From Calditerrivibrio sp. (lineage in GTDB: Bacteria; Chrysiogenota; Deferribacteres; Deferribacterales; Calditerrivibrionaceae), in assembly GCA_026415135.1 (NCBI GenBank), contig JAOAHS010000008.1, positions 1 through 40,000 on the forward strand: DNA of 40,000 nt. Direction: 5' to 3'. A program made the position numbers and the translations under genes. Positions within the stretch are counted from its first letter, which is position 1; each line of letters begins with the position of its first letter. The notes beneath the pieces are model-generated. The model was given only the letters and a program-made list of their open reading frames with translations. It ran no database searches and was not told the origin of the DNA. Below, piece by piece: positions 17,887 through 27,009 of this stretch.

Positions 17887-18936
17887 ATGTCAGATAGAGT
17901 ATTGATGAGAGGTAACGACGCCATCGCTGAAGCAGCTGTAAGAGCTGGTGTAAAAGGGTATTTCGGTTATCCGATAACCCCCCAGAATGAGGTTACAGCC
18001 TACATGTCCAAAAGGATGCCAGAGCTTGGTAGAGCTTTTGTCCAAGCTGAAAGTGAAGTGGCAGCTATAAACATGGTTTATGGAGCAGCCTCCACAGGAG
18101 AACTTGCCATGACCACCTCCTCCAGCCCGGGTATTGCTCTCATGCAAGAAGGGCTTTCTTACATGTGTGGCGCAGAAGTCCCTGGGGTAATCGTAAACAT
18201 TGCAAGGGGTGGCCCAGGTCTTGGTAATATAGGACCAAGTCAGGCAGACTACAATCAAGCTACAAGAGGTGGTGGTAACGGTGATTATTACCTAATCGTA
18301 TACGCACCAAGCAACCTACAGGAGGCAGTGGATATCACATATAAATCCTTTGATATCTCGAGAAAATATAGAAACCCTGTCCTCATTTTAGGGGATGGTG
18401 CCTTAGGACAGATGGCCGAAACTGTTTCACTACCTCCTTTTAAAGATGTCTGCAGATCGGATGATGGGTGGGAGTTGACTGGGTGTAAAGGGAGGGGGCC
18501 TAGATCTGTAAAATCGTTAAGACTTGCAGAAGGAACCCTTAGGTTGCACAATTACCATTTAAAAGAGAAATTTGAATTGATAAAAAAACAGGAAATAGAA
18601 TATGAGCTCACCGGTGAGGATTATGACCTACTTGTGGTCGCTTTCGGCACATCAGCAAGAGTTGCTAAAAGTGCCATAAAAGAGGCCAAAAAACAAGGTA
18701 TAAAAGTGGAACTCTTCAGACCGATATTGATATGGCCTTACCCTTATTTAAAACTTACCGAAGCATCCAAAAAAGCTAAGAAGGTGTTGGTAATAGAGAT
18801 GAACAATGGTCAGATGCTTTTCGATGTGATGCTTGCTGTAAAGGACGACAGTAAAATAGAGTTTTTGGGCAAACCCGGTGGCGAAGTTGTATCTCCAGAT
18901 GAAATTTTAGAGAAAATATTATCTATTAAGGGGTAA
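17887..18936 (+). CDS. korA: 2-oxoacid:ferredoxin oxidoreductase alpha subunit
   Basis: This is the large subunit of the complex that oxidatively decarboxylates a 2-oxoacid to its acyl-CoA with ferredoxin as acceptor, or runs in reverse in reductive carbon fixation. The 349 aa product starts MSDRVLMRGNDAIAEAAVRAG and contains GYPITPQNEV, FVQAESEVAAI, TTSSSPGIALMQEG and GPGLGNIGPSQADY, all family signatures. A longer open frame reaches 17845, but the ATG at 17887 has an AAGGAG ribosome site and the family N-terminus. Relatives are annotated either as 2-oxoglutarate (KorA/OorA) or branched-chain 2-oxoacid (VorB) enzymes. The substrate cannot be settled by eye; 2-oxoglutarate is my preference. 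Confidence 0.88.
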   Translation: MSDRVLMRGNDAIAEAAVRAGVKGYFGYPITPQNEVTAYMSKRMPELGRAFVQAESEVAAINMVYGAASTGELAMTTSSSPGIALMQEGLSYMCGAEVPGVIVNIARGGPGLGNIGPSQADYNQATRGGGNGDYYLIVYAPSNLQEAVDITYKSFDISRKYRNPVLILGDGALGQMAETVSLPPFKDVCRSDDGWELTGCKGRGPRSVKSLRLAEGTLRLHNYHLKEKFELIKKQEIEYELTGEDYDLLVVAFGTSARVAKSAIKEAKKQGIKVELFRPILIWPYPYLKLTEASKKAKKVLVIEMNNGQMLFDVMLAVKDDSKIEFLGKPGGEVVSPDEILEKILSIKG

Positions 18937-18939
18937 GAT

Positions 18940-19686
18940 ATGAAAACTGTTTATGAAAAGCCCATAAGCCTAAAAGACAACAAATCGATATATTGTCCCG
19001 GTTGCAGTCACGGTTTGATACATAGATTGGTAACAGAAGCTTTGGATAGCTTGAATATCCGGGAACAGACATTAGCAGTGGCCCCTGTCGGGTGTGCTGT
19101 TCTTTTGTACGATTATTTTAACTTTGATGTTGTAGAGGCACCCCACGGAAGAGCTCCAGCACTTGCAACTGGCATAAAAAGGGTTAGACCTGACCTTATT
19201 GTTTTCACTTATCAAGGGGACGGTGATCTGGCATCCATAGGAATGGCAGAGATCATTCATGCAGCCAATAGAGGTGAAAACATCACAGTGGTTTTCGTAA
19301 ACAATGCCAACTATGGGATGACCGGAGGACAAATGGCTCCCACTACGTTGCCTGGGCAAAAGACCACTACAACACCTTTCGGCAGAGACACAAAGCACGA
19401 TGGTTTCCCCTTCAGAATGGCAGAGTTAATCGGGAGTCTGCCAGCCGTTGCCTACTCTTCAAGGGTGAAAGTTACCTCGCCAAAACATGTCATTGCAGCA
19501 GGAAAAGCCATAAAGAAAGCCTTTCAAAACCAGCTTGACGAAAAAGGGTTTTCCTTTGTTGAGGTTTTAGCAACATGTCCCACAAATTGGAGCATCGATC
19601 CTATTCAAGCCCTTAAATGGGTAGACGATGTGATGGAAAGTTACTATCCACTCGGCACATTTAAAGACATAGACGGGGGTAAATAA
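18940..19686 (+). CDS. korB: 2-oxoacid:ferredoxin oxidoreductase beta subunit (thiamine diphosphate-binding)
   Basis: This subunit binds thiamine diphosphate and Mg2+. The 248 aa product has cluster cysteines C19 and C22 (YCPGCSHGL) and C52 (APVGCAVL), and the cofactor motif from GDGD (93-96) to the [11 protein letters not shown] stretch (121-131). It lies 3 bp after the alpha gene and overlaps the gamma gene by one base (TAATG), which indicates coupled translation of the complex. Confidence 0.92.
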   Translation: MKTVYEKPISLKDNKSIYCPGCSHGLIHRLVTEALDSLNIREQTLAVAPVGCAVLLYDYFNFDVVEAPHGRAPALATGIKRVRPDLIVFTYQGDGDLASIGMAEIIHAANRGENITVVFVNNANYGMTGGQMAPTTLPGQKTTTTPFGRDTKHDGFPFRMAELIGSLPAVAYSSRVKVTSPKHVIAAGKAIKKAFQNQLDEKGFSFVEVLATCPTNWSIDPIQALKWVDDVMESYYPLGTFKDIDGGK

Positions 19687-20237
19687 TGTATTTCGATTGT
19701 ATAATGGCAGGATTTGGTGGTCAAGGGATCTTAAGTGCAGGGATGATGCTTGCCCATATGGCTGTAAGTCAAAACCTTAATGCCACCTGGTTCCCTTCTT
19801 ATGGAGCCGAACAAAGGGGGGGAACTGCAAACTGTATGGTGGTGGTTTCTGATGATGAAATAGGTTCTCCAGTTATCACAAAACCCCATTTCGGTTTTAT
19901 CATGAACTACCCATCCCTTGTAAAATTTCAACCAAGATTTAGAAAAGGTGCAGGTGTAATACTGGATAGATCACTTATCCCCCTTGAATATATCCAGAGG
20001 GATGATCTTAACTTCTATGGTGTAAATGCAACAGAAGTAGCAGAATCTTTAGGTAGCGTGAAGGTGGCCAATGTCATTATGATTGGAGCATTACTGAGGG
20101 TTTCCGGGTTGTTCGATCTTTGCGTAGCTGCTGAAGCGATTAAGCATGCTATCCCAGAAAAGTACCATAACCTTTTGGATCTCAACAAACAAGCCCTTGA
20201 GGCAGGATTTAATATGGTTGAGGAGATAAAAAGGTAA
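19686..20237 (+). CDS. korC: 2-oxoacid:ferredoxin oxidoreductase gamma subunit
   Basis: This is the small subunit completing the KorDABC-type complex. The 183 aa product carries the N-terminal motif AGFGGQGILSAGMMLA and the conserved SYGAEQRGGTANC segment of the POR/KOR gamma domain. It starts on the stop of the beta gene and is followed one base later by an acylphosphatase gene, so the operon probably continues. Confidence 0.93.
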   Translation: MYFDCIMAGFGGQGILSAGMMLAHMAVSQNLNATWFPSYGAEQRGGTANCMVVVSDDEIGSPVITKPHFGFIMNYPSLVKFQPRFRKGAGVILDRSLIPLEYIQRDDLNFYGVNATEVAESLGSVKVANVIMIGALLRVSGLFDLCVAAEAIKHAIPEKYHNLLDLNKQALEAGFNMVEEIKR

Positions 20238-20238
20238 C

Positions 20239-20511
20239 ATGAAAAGATTGCAGATACTTGTAAAAGGTAGAGTTCAAGGGGTTGGCTACAGGGCATTTGT
20301 GCAGGATAAGGCCACCTCTTTGAAACTGTATGGATATGTTAAAAACATGCCTGACGGATCGGTATTTATAGATGTGCAAGGGGATGAAGAAAAACTAAAT
20401 CTCCTTATCGACTATCTAAAAAAAGGCCCTCCTATGAGTAGAGTAGATAGTCTCGATATAAAACCGATGGATATATTAGCTGATTATACCCGATTCAGTA
20501 TATCATATTAG
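20239..20511 (+). CDS. acyP: Acylphosphatase
   Basis: This is a small cytoplasmic enzyme (90 aa) that hydrolyses acyl phosphates such as acetyl or carbamoyl phosphate. The signature GRVQGVGYRAF gives catalytic Arg18, and YVKNMPDGSV gives catalytic Asn36, both at the positions seen in other bacterial acylphosphatases. It begins one base after the 2-oxoacid oxidoreductase gamma gene and is followed directly by the AEC transporter gene. Whether it serves the acyl-CoA-producing complex upstream is speculation. Confidence 0.93.
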   Translation: MKRLQILVKGRVQGVGYRAFVQDKATSLKLYGYVKNMPDGSVFIDVQGDEEKLNLLIDYLKKGPPMSRVDSLDIKPMDILADYTRFSISY

Positions 20512-20519
20512 GTGAAACA

Positions 20520-21461
20520 ATAGAAAAACTGATCTACTCTATCTCTCTTGCTACTTTTGTAGGTCTGAAAATAACCCCTCTTTATATCAATGTTTTATTA
20601 GGTTTTTTAGCGAGTAGATTTCTAAATGCCCAGAAGGAGTCACTGGCTACAATACTTATCTACATCATAGGCCCCGTTGTTTTTTTTAATGCCTCCTACA
20701 GGGTAAAATTCGAGATAAACATGATCTCGTTGCCTATTCTTATCGTGTTTGTAGGAGGGATACTTGCGTTTTCGACATATTATGCTGGTAAAAGGTTTTT
20801 CAAAGACAATACCCTCAACATCCTTTCCTTTTCTGCTGGTACAGGGAACACAGGTTATTTTGGAATACCTTTGGCTTTTATGCTCTTAGATGAAAGATTA
20901 GCAAATGTCTATGTATTTTCGGTTCTTGGTTCCCTTATATATGAAAGCACCATAGGATTTTTCATCATAGCAAAAGGCAGCTACAATATAAGAGATAGCC
21001 TTAAAAGGGTTTTAAAGCTACCTGCCATCTATGCAATGATATTAGGACTTCTATTTAACTTCAACAATATACCTATTTCAGAAGATCTCTTAAACTACTT
21101 AGACTATTTCAAAGGTGCTTACGCTATCTTAGGTATGATGATGATCGGGATGAGTCTTTCTGGTATCAATAAGATAACGGTAGACAAAGTTTTTATTGCT
21201 ACTGCATTGATAATCAAGTTTTTAGTATACCCAATCCTGATACTTCTAATTATCTATATAGATAGGATCTATATTGGAGTAATTCCAGAGGAACTACATA
21301 AGGTATTGTTCCTCTTCGCAGTACCACCAATGGCAGGGAATGTAGTAGCTATAGCAACTATTCTAAGATCTAACCCTGAAAAAGCAGCCATAGCTGTGAT
21401 AATAAGCACTTTAGTATCGATATTTACAATACCTATTATGGTTGCCTACTTTATGCCATGA
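20520..21461 (+). CDS. AEC (auxin efflux carrier-type) transporter, apparently lacking a canonical start codon
   Basis: This is an inner-membrane permease of the AEC/PIN-like family, whose bacterial members carry organic acids or amino acids. The first ATG (20721) gives only 246 aa and cuts off the first membrane helices. The frame stays open upstream to a stop at 20481, and the extra residues look like a normal AEC N-terminus (ITPLYINVLLGFLASRF, ILIYIIGPVVFF). No ATG, GTG or TTG occurs there. ATA at 20520 sits four bases after AGGTGA and would give 313 aa, the normal family length. Either ATA is used, or a base is missing near a GTG at 20512. It lies 8 bp after the acylphosphatase gene and ends one base from a convergent gene. 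Confidence 0.75.
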   Translation: MEKLIYSISLATFVGLKITPLYINVLLGFLASRFLNAQKESLATILIYIIGPVVFFNASYRVKFEINMISLPILIVFVGGILAFSTYYAGKRFFKDNTLNILSFSAGTGNTGYFGIPLAFMLLDERLANVYVFSVLGSLIYESTIGFFIIAKGSYNIRDSLKRVLKLPAIYAMILGLLFNFNNIPISEDLLNYLDYFKGAYAILGMMMIGMSLSGINKITVDKVFIATALIIKFLVYPILILLIIYIDRIYIGVIPEELHKVLFLFAVPPMAGNVVAIATILRSNPEKAAIAVIISTLVSIFTIPIMVAYFMP

Positions 21462-21462
21462 A

Positions 21463-22770
21463 CTATTTTACTTCCACTATCCCGAGGGTATTCTCTATAA
21501 AAGCTCTATTTCTACCATTTTCTTTAGCCATATAAAGCAGATTGTCAGCCCTTTTTATATACTCATCTATATTAGGTAAATAGATATTGCAAAACTTTAC
21601 ACCTATGCTCGTAGTATAACTTATCTCCACATTATTATAAATTATTTTAGAGTTTCTTACATTGTTCAATATCTTAAGGGTTATATTATAGAGGTTTTCT
21701 TCATCTATATTCTGAAGAATGACAATCAGCTCTTCCCCACCAAAACGCCCTACAAAATCTGTTTTTCTAACGGAGCCTTTAATACGATTAGCAAAATCTA
21801 TTATCACTTTATCTCCAGCATCATGACCATATTTATCGTTTATCTGTTTGAACTTATCCAGATCCATAAGCATAATACTAAAGTTATACCCATAACGCTC
21901 AAAATTATAGTTCAAGATATTAAGTTGTTCTAATATATATCTTCTATTATACAGACCAGTCATGGAATCTGTGGTAGCCATCTTGTAGAGTTCATTGTTT
22001 ATTTTGTCTAAATAATCGTAAAGCCTTTTGGTCCTTATATTAGTGGTTACCCTCAGCATCAGGCTTTCAGTAGAAAGGGGTTTAAGTGTATAGTCGTTGG
22101 CCCCAAAGAGCATAAAGGATCTAAGGATAGTATTTTCTCTAGAATCTGTTATGATAAGGATTGGTGTTTTTTTCATTGAATTTATCTTTCGAATATTTTT
22201 GACAAGGTTTAAACATTCATTCTTCCCCACATCAAGATCAAGTATAACAATGTCAGGGGAACTAGCAATGAGGTCCATCTCTATGTCCTGTTTAAGAGTG
22301 CAGTTATGAACCAACATACCAAGAGAGCTTAAGACATTACCAACAAATTTTTCTTCATTAAGGTTTTTTATAACCGTACAGGCTGTTGCACCTCTAACAT
22401 TTGATATCTCAAGCAACTCCACCAATTCATCGACATAAGTAGTTATTGTATCATCTATCTTATTCCTTACAATATAGTCTATGGCTCCTGATTCAAGGGC
22501 TAATCTTCGCCTCTCATCGCTATCCTCAGAGCTCAATATAACCACAGGAACATTCTTAAACTTTTCGTTTACATATCTACACAACTCATAGCCTAACCCA
22601 TCTTTTAACTCATGAGCAACCAATACCAGAGAAGGTATAGCAAGGGAGAGCATCTTTTTGGACTCAGCCACAGATTCAGATAGTAATATATTGTACTTAT
22701 CGGACAGATAATATTCCAAAACAAACCTTGACACTTTTGAAGGGTCTGCTATAAGTATATACTTTTTCAT
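21463..22770 (-). CDS. PleD-like response regulator: two receivers plus GGDEF diguanylate cyclase
   Basis: The protein has 435 aa and should be cytoplasmic. Receiver 1 (about 3-120) lacks the phosphoacceptor: the site reads LVLVAHELKDG with Ala52 where Asp is expected, and the K-P motif is also lost. Receiver 2 (about 130-245) keeps Asp178 (IVILDLDV) and K230-P231. The GGDEF domain (about 265-425) has TDSMTGLYNRRY, MDLDKFKQINDKYGHDAGD, an I-site RKTD (335-338) and the active site GGEEL (344-348). It should make cyclic di-GMP, controlled through receiver 2 and limited by the I-site. No histidine kinase is adjacent. It is convergent with the AEC gene and divergent from gltX, only 38 bp away. 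Confidence 0.92.
   Translation of the reverse strand: MKKYILIADPSKVSRFVLEYYLSDKYNILLSESVAESKKMLSLAIPSLVLVAHELKDGLGYELCRYVNEKFKNVPVVILSSEDSDERRRLALESGAIDYIVRNKIDDTITTYVDELVELLEISNVRGATACTVIKNLNEEKFVGNVLSSLGMLVHNCTLKQDIEMDLIASSPDIVILDLDVGKNECLNLVKNIRKINSMKKTPILIITDSRENTILRSFMLFGANDYTLKPLSTESLMLRVTTNIRTKRLYDYLDKINNELYKMATTDSMTGLYNRRYILEQLNILNYNFERYGYNFSIMLMDLDKFKQINDKYGHDAGDKVIIDFANRIKGSVRKTDFVGRFGGEELIVILQNIDEENLYNITLKILNNVRNSKIIYNNVEISYTTSIGVKFCNIYLPNIDEYIKRADNLLYMAKENGRNRAFIENTLGIVEVK
22728..22755 (+). promoter_or_regulatory. Candidate gltX promoter inside the divergent gene
   Basis: TTGACA and TATAAG are separated by 16 bases, pointing toward gltX. The element lies within the first codons of the divergent PleD-like gene, because the 38-bp gap is too short to hold two promoters. 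Transcripts from the two genes would therefore overlap at their 5' ends. Confidence 0.55.
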
Positions 22771-22808
22771 AATAATATATTAAATTATGATAATACATCG
22801 GAGGATTA

Positions 22809-24269
22809 ATGTCAATAAGAGTTAGGTTCGCTCCAAGCCCCACAGGCCATATTCATGTTGGAAATGCAAGGACAGCTTTATTCAATTATCTTTTTGCAAA
22901 AAAAAACAAAGGAACATTCATACTTAGAATAGAAGATACAGATTTAGAGAGATCCACAATTCAATCCGAACAGATTATATACGAAGATTTAAAATGGTTG
23001 GGGCTTGATTGGGATGAAGGCCCTATAGTTGGGGGAGATTTTGGACCCTATAGACAGTCGGAAAGGTTAGAGATTTATAAAAAATATGCAGAAAAATTAA
23101 AGGCCTTAGGATATGCGTATGAATGTTTTTGTTCGAAAGAGGAATTGGATAGCGAAAGGGAGAAAGCCCTTTTAGAGGGGAGACAGCCTATCTATTCCGG
23201 CAGATGTCGTCATCTAACAGAACCAGAAAAAATAGCTTTAAAGGAAAAAGGGATTAAACCAGCTTTGAGATTTCTTGTAAAAGATCAAGAGGTAATTGTC
23301 AGTGATTTTTTAAAAGGTGAGGTACACTTCCCCACTGAAACATTTGGAGATTTTGTGATAGTTCGCCCCGATGGGATACCGGTGTATAATTTTGCCGTCG
23401 TCATCGATGATGCTTTGATGAAGATAACCCATGTCATAAGAGGGGATGATCACCTAAACAACACCCCTAAACAGGTATTGATTTTCAATGCGTTAAGTTT
23501 TGAACTACCAGTTTTTGTTCATATCCCCATGATCTTAGGAGAAGACCACTCAAAACTCAGCAAAAGACATGGTGATACTTCGGTAAATCTCTTTAAAGAA
23601 AAGGGGTATCTCCCTGAGGCTTTGTTTAACTTTTTGGCACTTTTAAGCTGGTCAGCTCCGGACGACAGAGAGCTTTTGTCAAAAGATGAACTTATCTCAC
23701 TTTTTAGCCTTGAAAGAATCTCTAAAAGTTCATCTGTCTTCGATTTTAAAAAGCTACGCTGGATGAATGGCCATTACATAAGAAACCTATCCATAGAAAA
23801 GCTCCATGAGGTAGCTCTACCTTTTTTAGAAAAATCTGGAGTTCTTACGGAAGAGTTTAAGCAAAGATACCATAACAAAATACCCGAGATGATATTTTCC
23901 CTTAGGGAAAAGTTCGAGATATTCCTTGAGTTACCCGAACTTTTCAGAGTTTATACCTCTTTCAAAGAGGACTTTGACAATGACGCCATAGAACTGCTCC
24001 GATTACCCACATCAAAGAAGGTCTTAGAAGGTTTTATAGACAGCTTGGGAGATAAAGAGTTTTTGACAGTTGAAGATTACAAAACCATAACATCTACTAT
24101 ACAAAATAAGATAGGCGTAAAAGGTAAAGGGCTTTTCATGGTACTAAGAATTGGGATTACAGGAACTACTAAGGGTCCAGACTTAGACAAACTTGCCACA
24201 TTACTTATGGCAAGTGACCTCAAAAAACGCATACAAACCTGTCTAAACCTAATGACACAGCTATGCTAA
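22809..24269 (+). CDS. gltX: Glutamyl-tRNA synthetase
   Basis: This is a class I aminoacyl-tRNA synthetase of 486 aa, the usual length. It has the HIGH-type motif as [14 protein letters not shown] near the N-terminus and the KMSKS-type motif as [27 protein letters not shown] and [15 protein letters not shown] are family signatures between them. A CGGAGG ribosome site supports the ATG. The last seven bases overlap the start of der (ATGCTAA). Some relatives in other phyla are non-discriminating enzymes that also charge tRNA-Gln; I cannot decide that here. Confidence 0.97.
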   Translation: MSIRVRFAPSPTGHIHVGNARTALFNYLFAKKNKGTFILRIEDTDLERSTIQSEQIIYEDLKWLGLDWDEGPIVGGDFGPYRQSERLEIYKKYAEKLKALGYAYECFCSKEELDSEREKALLEGRQPIYSGRCRHLTEPEKIALKEKGIKPALRFLVKDQEVIVSDFLKGEVHFPTETFGDFVIVRPDGIPVYNFAVVIDDALMKITHVIRGDDHLNNTPKQVLIFNALSFELPVFVHIPMILGEDHSKLSKRHGDTSVNLFKEKGYLPEALFNFLALLSWSAPDDRELLSKDELISLFSLERISKSSSVFDFKKLRWMNGHYIRNLSIEKLHEVALPFLEKSGVLTEEFKQRYHNKIPEMIFSLREKFEIFLELPELFRVYTSFKEDFDNDAIELLRLPTSKKVLEGFIDSLGDKEFLTVEDYKTITSTIQNKIGVKGKGLFMVLRIGITGTTKGPDLDKLATLLMASDLKKRIQTCLNLMTQLC

Positions 24270-25582
24270 AAGTTGGCATCTTAGGAAGACCAAACGTAGG
24301 TAAGTCCACACTTTTTAACAGACTGGCCGGCAAAAGGATCGCAATTACCGATGATATACCCGGTGTAACAAGGGATATGCTTGAGGCAGTTTGTAGGTGG
24401 GAGGGCAAAAGTTTTCTGATCATCGATACCCCTGGATTTGACCTAAAAGAGGACATAATCAAGCAGGAGATGCACAGACAGTTTTACAATGCCCTCGAAG
24501 AAGTAGATCTTGCCATACTTATGCTTGATGGCAAAGAAGGCTTACACCCGTTGGATGAGATTGTTTTTTCGATGCTAAGGGAAAAGGGGACAAACTTTAT
24601 AGTGGTGGTAAACAAGATAGATAGTGACGAAAAAGAGATAAACTTAGTTGAATTCTACAAGCTTGGCATAGACGATATGATCTCAATAAGTGCATCCCAT
24701 GGTAGAAATGTGGATCTGCTCCTTGACCGAATAGTTGAGTACGTTCATGAAGATATATCGATGGACGAAAATGATAGGCTTAAAATAGTAGTCATAGGTA
24801 GGCCCAACATGGGTAAATCAAGTCTTATAAATGCATGGCTCAATGAAGAAAGGGTAATTGTCACACCTATTCCAGGGACTACAAGGGATGCTGTTGATAG
24901 TTATTTTGAATATCAAGGTAAAAAATACACCCTTATAGATACAGCAGGTATAAGGAAAAAATCGGTAATGTTCAAAGATCGTATAGAAAAATACGGATAT
25001 TACAGAGCTTACGACTCCATAGAAAGGGCTGACGTAGCTGTTTGCCTTATGGATGCAACTGAAGGGGTAACAGAAAGGGATGTTAAAATAGTCGCAGACG
25101 CTTACGAACTGGGTAAACCTGTCATTATTGCCCTTAATAAATGGGACATTGTTGAAGAAAAAACAGCTTCCCAAAAAAAGCTCATAGCAGAGATAGAGGA
25201 GCGCTTTAATTTCATATACAAACCAAAATACCTTTTTATCTCTGCTGTCCAGAAAAAGAACATTTTTAAGATATTTAATATGGCCCAAGAGCTTAATGAA
25301 GAGTCAAGCAAAAGGATCCCCACCTCTAAGCTTAACGAAATATTAGAGCTTGCTCAAGCAAAACACCAACCCCCCATGATAAAAAATAGAAGACTCAAGT
25401 TTTACTACATGACACAGGTAGCAGTAAAACCGCCTGAGTTTGTAGTATTCGTCAATTATCCTGATGCAGTTCACTTCTCTTATCAGCGTTTTCTGTTTAA
25501 TATGGTCAGAGAACATTTTGGATTCGAAGGCATTCCTATGAAAATGCATTTTAGGGGTAGAAAAGAAAAAGACATAGATTAG
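24263..25582 (+). CDS. der: GTPase Der (EngA), 50S ribosome assembly
   Basis: Der is an essential GTPase with two tandem G domains that acts in large-subunit maturation. The 439 aa product has the first P-loop GRPNVGKST (about 8-16) with DTPG and NKID, the second P-loop GRPNMGKSS (about 179-187) with DTAGI and NKWD, and a C-terminal KH-like domain (about 350-435). It overlaps gltX by seven bases, so translation is probably coupled. The aminotransferase gene follows after 17 bp. Confidence 0.98.
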   Translation: MLKVGILGRPNVGKSTLFNRLAGKRIAITDDIPGVTRDMLEAVCRWEGKSFLIIDTPGFDLKEDIIKQEMHRQFYNALEEVDLAILMLDGKEGLHPLDEIVFSMLREKGTNFIVVVNKIDSDEKEINLVEFYKLGIDDMISISASHGRNVDLLLDRIVEYVHEDISMDENDRLKIVVIGRPNMGKSSLINAWLNEERVIVTPIPGTTRDAVDSYFEYQGKKYTLIDTAGIRKKSVMFKDRIEKYGYYRAYDSIERADVAVCLMDATEGVTERDVKIVADAYELGKPVIIALNKWDIVEEKTASQKKLIAEIEERFNFIYKPKYLFISAVQKKNIFKIFNMAQELNEESSKRIPTSKLNEILELAQAKHQPPMIKNRRLKFYYMTQVAVKPPEFVVFVNYPDAVHFSYQRFLFNMVREHFGFEGIPMKMHFRGRKEKDID

Positions 25583-25599
25583 TAAAAGGAGAGGATAAG

Positions 25600-26901
25600 A
25601 TGAGAACAACCTTAGCAAAAGGTAACAGTGGCCTGACCTATGAGATAAGAAACATAGTATTAGTGGCTGAAGTACTTAAGAAAAATAATATCGAAGTAAC
25701 CTGGGAAAACATCGGTGACCCAGTAAACAAAGGGGAACAGATCCCGGATTGGATGAAAGAGATTGTGAAAAAAGTAGCAGATACAAACGAAAGCTACGCC
25801 TACTCCCCCACCAAAGGTGTACTAAAGACAAGGGAATACCTGGCTAGTAAGTTAAATGAAAGGGGTGGTGCTCAAATCACTCCAGAGGATATACTCTTTT
25901 TTAATGGACTGGGTGATGCTGTGGACAAGCTTTACACATGCCTGAGAAGTGATCTTAGAATACTTTTACCAGAACCCACATATTCTTCCCACTACATCGC
26001 AGAAGTAGCACATGGCTCCATACCTCCTATGACCTACAGAATGAACCCAGAAAAAGGTTGGGAGCCAGATCTCACTGAAATCAGAGAAAAGGTAAAAAGG
26101 TATAAAGCAATAGTTGGCATCCTGGTACTAAACCCTGATAACCCCACCGGCTTTGTTTATCCAGAGCATTTACTAAAGGAGATAGTGGAAATAGCAAAAG
26201 AAAATGATCTATTCTTAGTATTTGACGAGATCTACAACAGAATTGTATATAACGGTAAAAAAAGTGTATTGTTGGCAGATATTGTGCAGGATGTTCCCGC
26301 TATAAGTCTAAAAGGGATATCAAAGGAATTCCCTTGGCCTGGGTCAAGGTGTGGATGGATGGAATTTTACAATACATACAAAGACGAAAACTTTAAAGAA
26401 TATATAAACGCAATCTTTCAGAAAAAAATGTCTGAGGTATGCTCCACTACTTTACCCCAAATGGCTATACCCCTCATTATGGAACACCCCAAATACGAGG
26501 AATATCTCAGTGAAAGATCCAAACATTATGAACTACTGTCCAACATAGCTTATGACATTCTAAAGGAAAACAGATATCTTTTTGTCAACAAAACAAATGG
26601 TGCTTTTTATATGGCTGTAGCCTTCAAGGATAACTTACTAAACGATAAAATGAAATTAAAGATACAAAACGACAATGTATGTCAGTTTGTAGAATCCCTG
26701 ATGGACAATAATACAGAGTTGGATAAACGCTTTGTTTACTATTTACTCGGAGCAACAGGGATATGTGTAGTCCCCCTTACCTCCTTTTACACAGACATAC
26801 CAGGTTTTAGAATGACCCTTCTTGAAAAAGATGTAAAAAAGTTTGAAAAGACTGTAAAAACCATCTCAGACAAGGTAACAGAATATATAGAATCTGTATA
26901 A
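25600..26901 (+). CDS. PLP-dependent aminotransferase, class I/II
   Basis: The product is a 433 aa fold-type I aminotransferase. It shows LNPDNPTGFVY (Asn178 and Pro of the cofactor pocket), VFDEIYNRI with Asp209, the Schiff-base lysine K242 within GISKEFPWPGSR, and Arg250. The N-terminus (GLTYEIRNIVLVAEVL) and the YAYSPTKGVLKTREYLA segment fit the aspartate/alanine-type group. The amino donor cannot be told from sequence alone. It follows der by 17 bp with a GGAGAGG ribosome site and ends in a perfect hairpin, closing the gltX-der unit. Confidence 0.88.
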   Translation: MRTTLAKGNSGLTYEIRNIVLVAEVLKKNNIEVTWENIGDPVNKGEQIPDWMKEIVKKVADTNESYAYSPTKGVLKTREYLASKLNERGGAQITPEDILFFNGLGDAVDKLYTCLRSDLRILLPEPTYSSHYIAEVAHGSIPPMTYRMNPEKGWEPDLTEIREKVKRYKAIVGILVLNPDNPTGFVYPEHLLKEIVEIAKENDLFLVFDEIYNRIVYNGKKSVLLADIVQDVPAISLKGISKEFPWPGSRCGWMEFYNTYKDENFKEYINAIFQKKMSEVCSTTLPQMAIPLIMEHPKYEEYLSERSKHYELLSNIAYDILKENRYLFVNKTNGAFYMAVAFKDNLLNDKMKLKIQNDNVCQFVESLMDNNTELDKRFVYYLLGATGICVVPLTSFYTDIPGFRMTLLEKDVKKFEKTVKTISDKVTEYIESV

Positions 26902-26903
26902 AG

Positions 26904-26927
26904 TAAAGCCGGTAGTTACCGGCTTTA
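26904..26927 (+). terminator. Hairpin after the aminotransferase gene
   Basis: TAAAGCCGGTA is followed after two bases by its exact complement TACCGGCTTTA. The stem begins two bases after the stop codon. The T-run after it is short (TTTAT), so it is a likely but not ideal intrinsic terminator. Confidence 0.75.
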
Positions 26928-26951
26928 TCCCCACAACATATAAATAATCTA

Positions 26952-26979
26952 TTGACCAAAAGTTATATTCATATATACT
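26952..26979 (+). promoter_or_regulatory. Candidate promoter of the TehA-like gene
   Basis: TTGACC and TATACT are separated by 16 bases. The -10 ends about 30 bases before the ATG, directly after the preceding terminator. Confidence 0.6.
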
Positions 26980-27009
26980 AATATGCAAATATCTACAAAG
27001 AGGTGACAG

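Noticed and set aside
24818-25288. 156-codon minus-strand frame inside der
   Set aside because: Lies fully within a certain essential gene and has a biased antisense composition.
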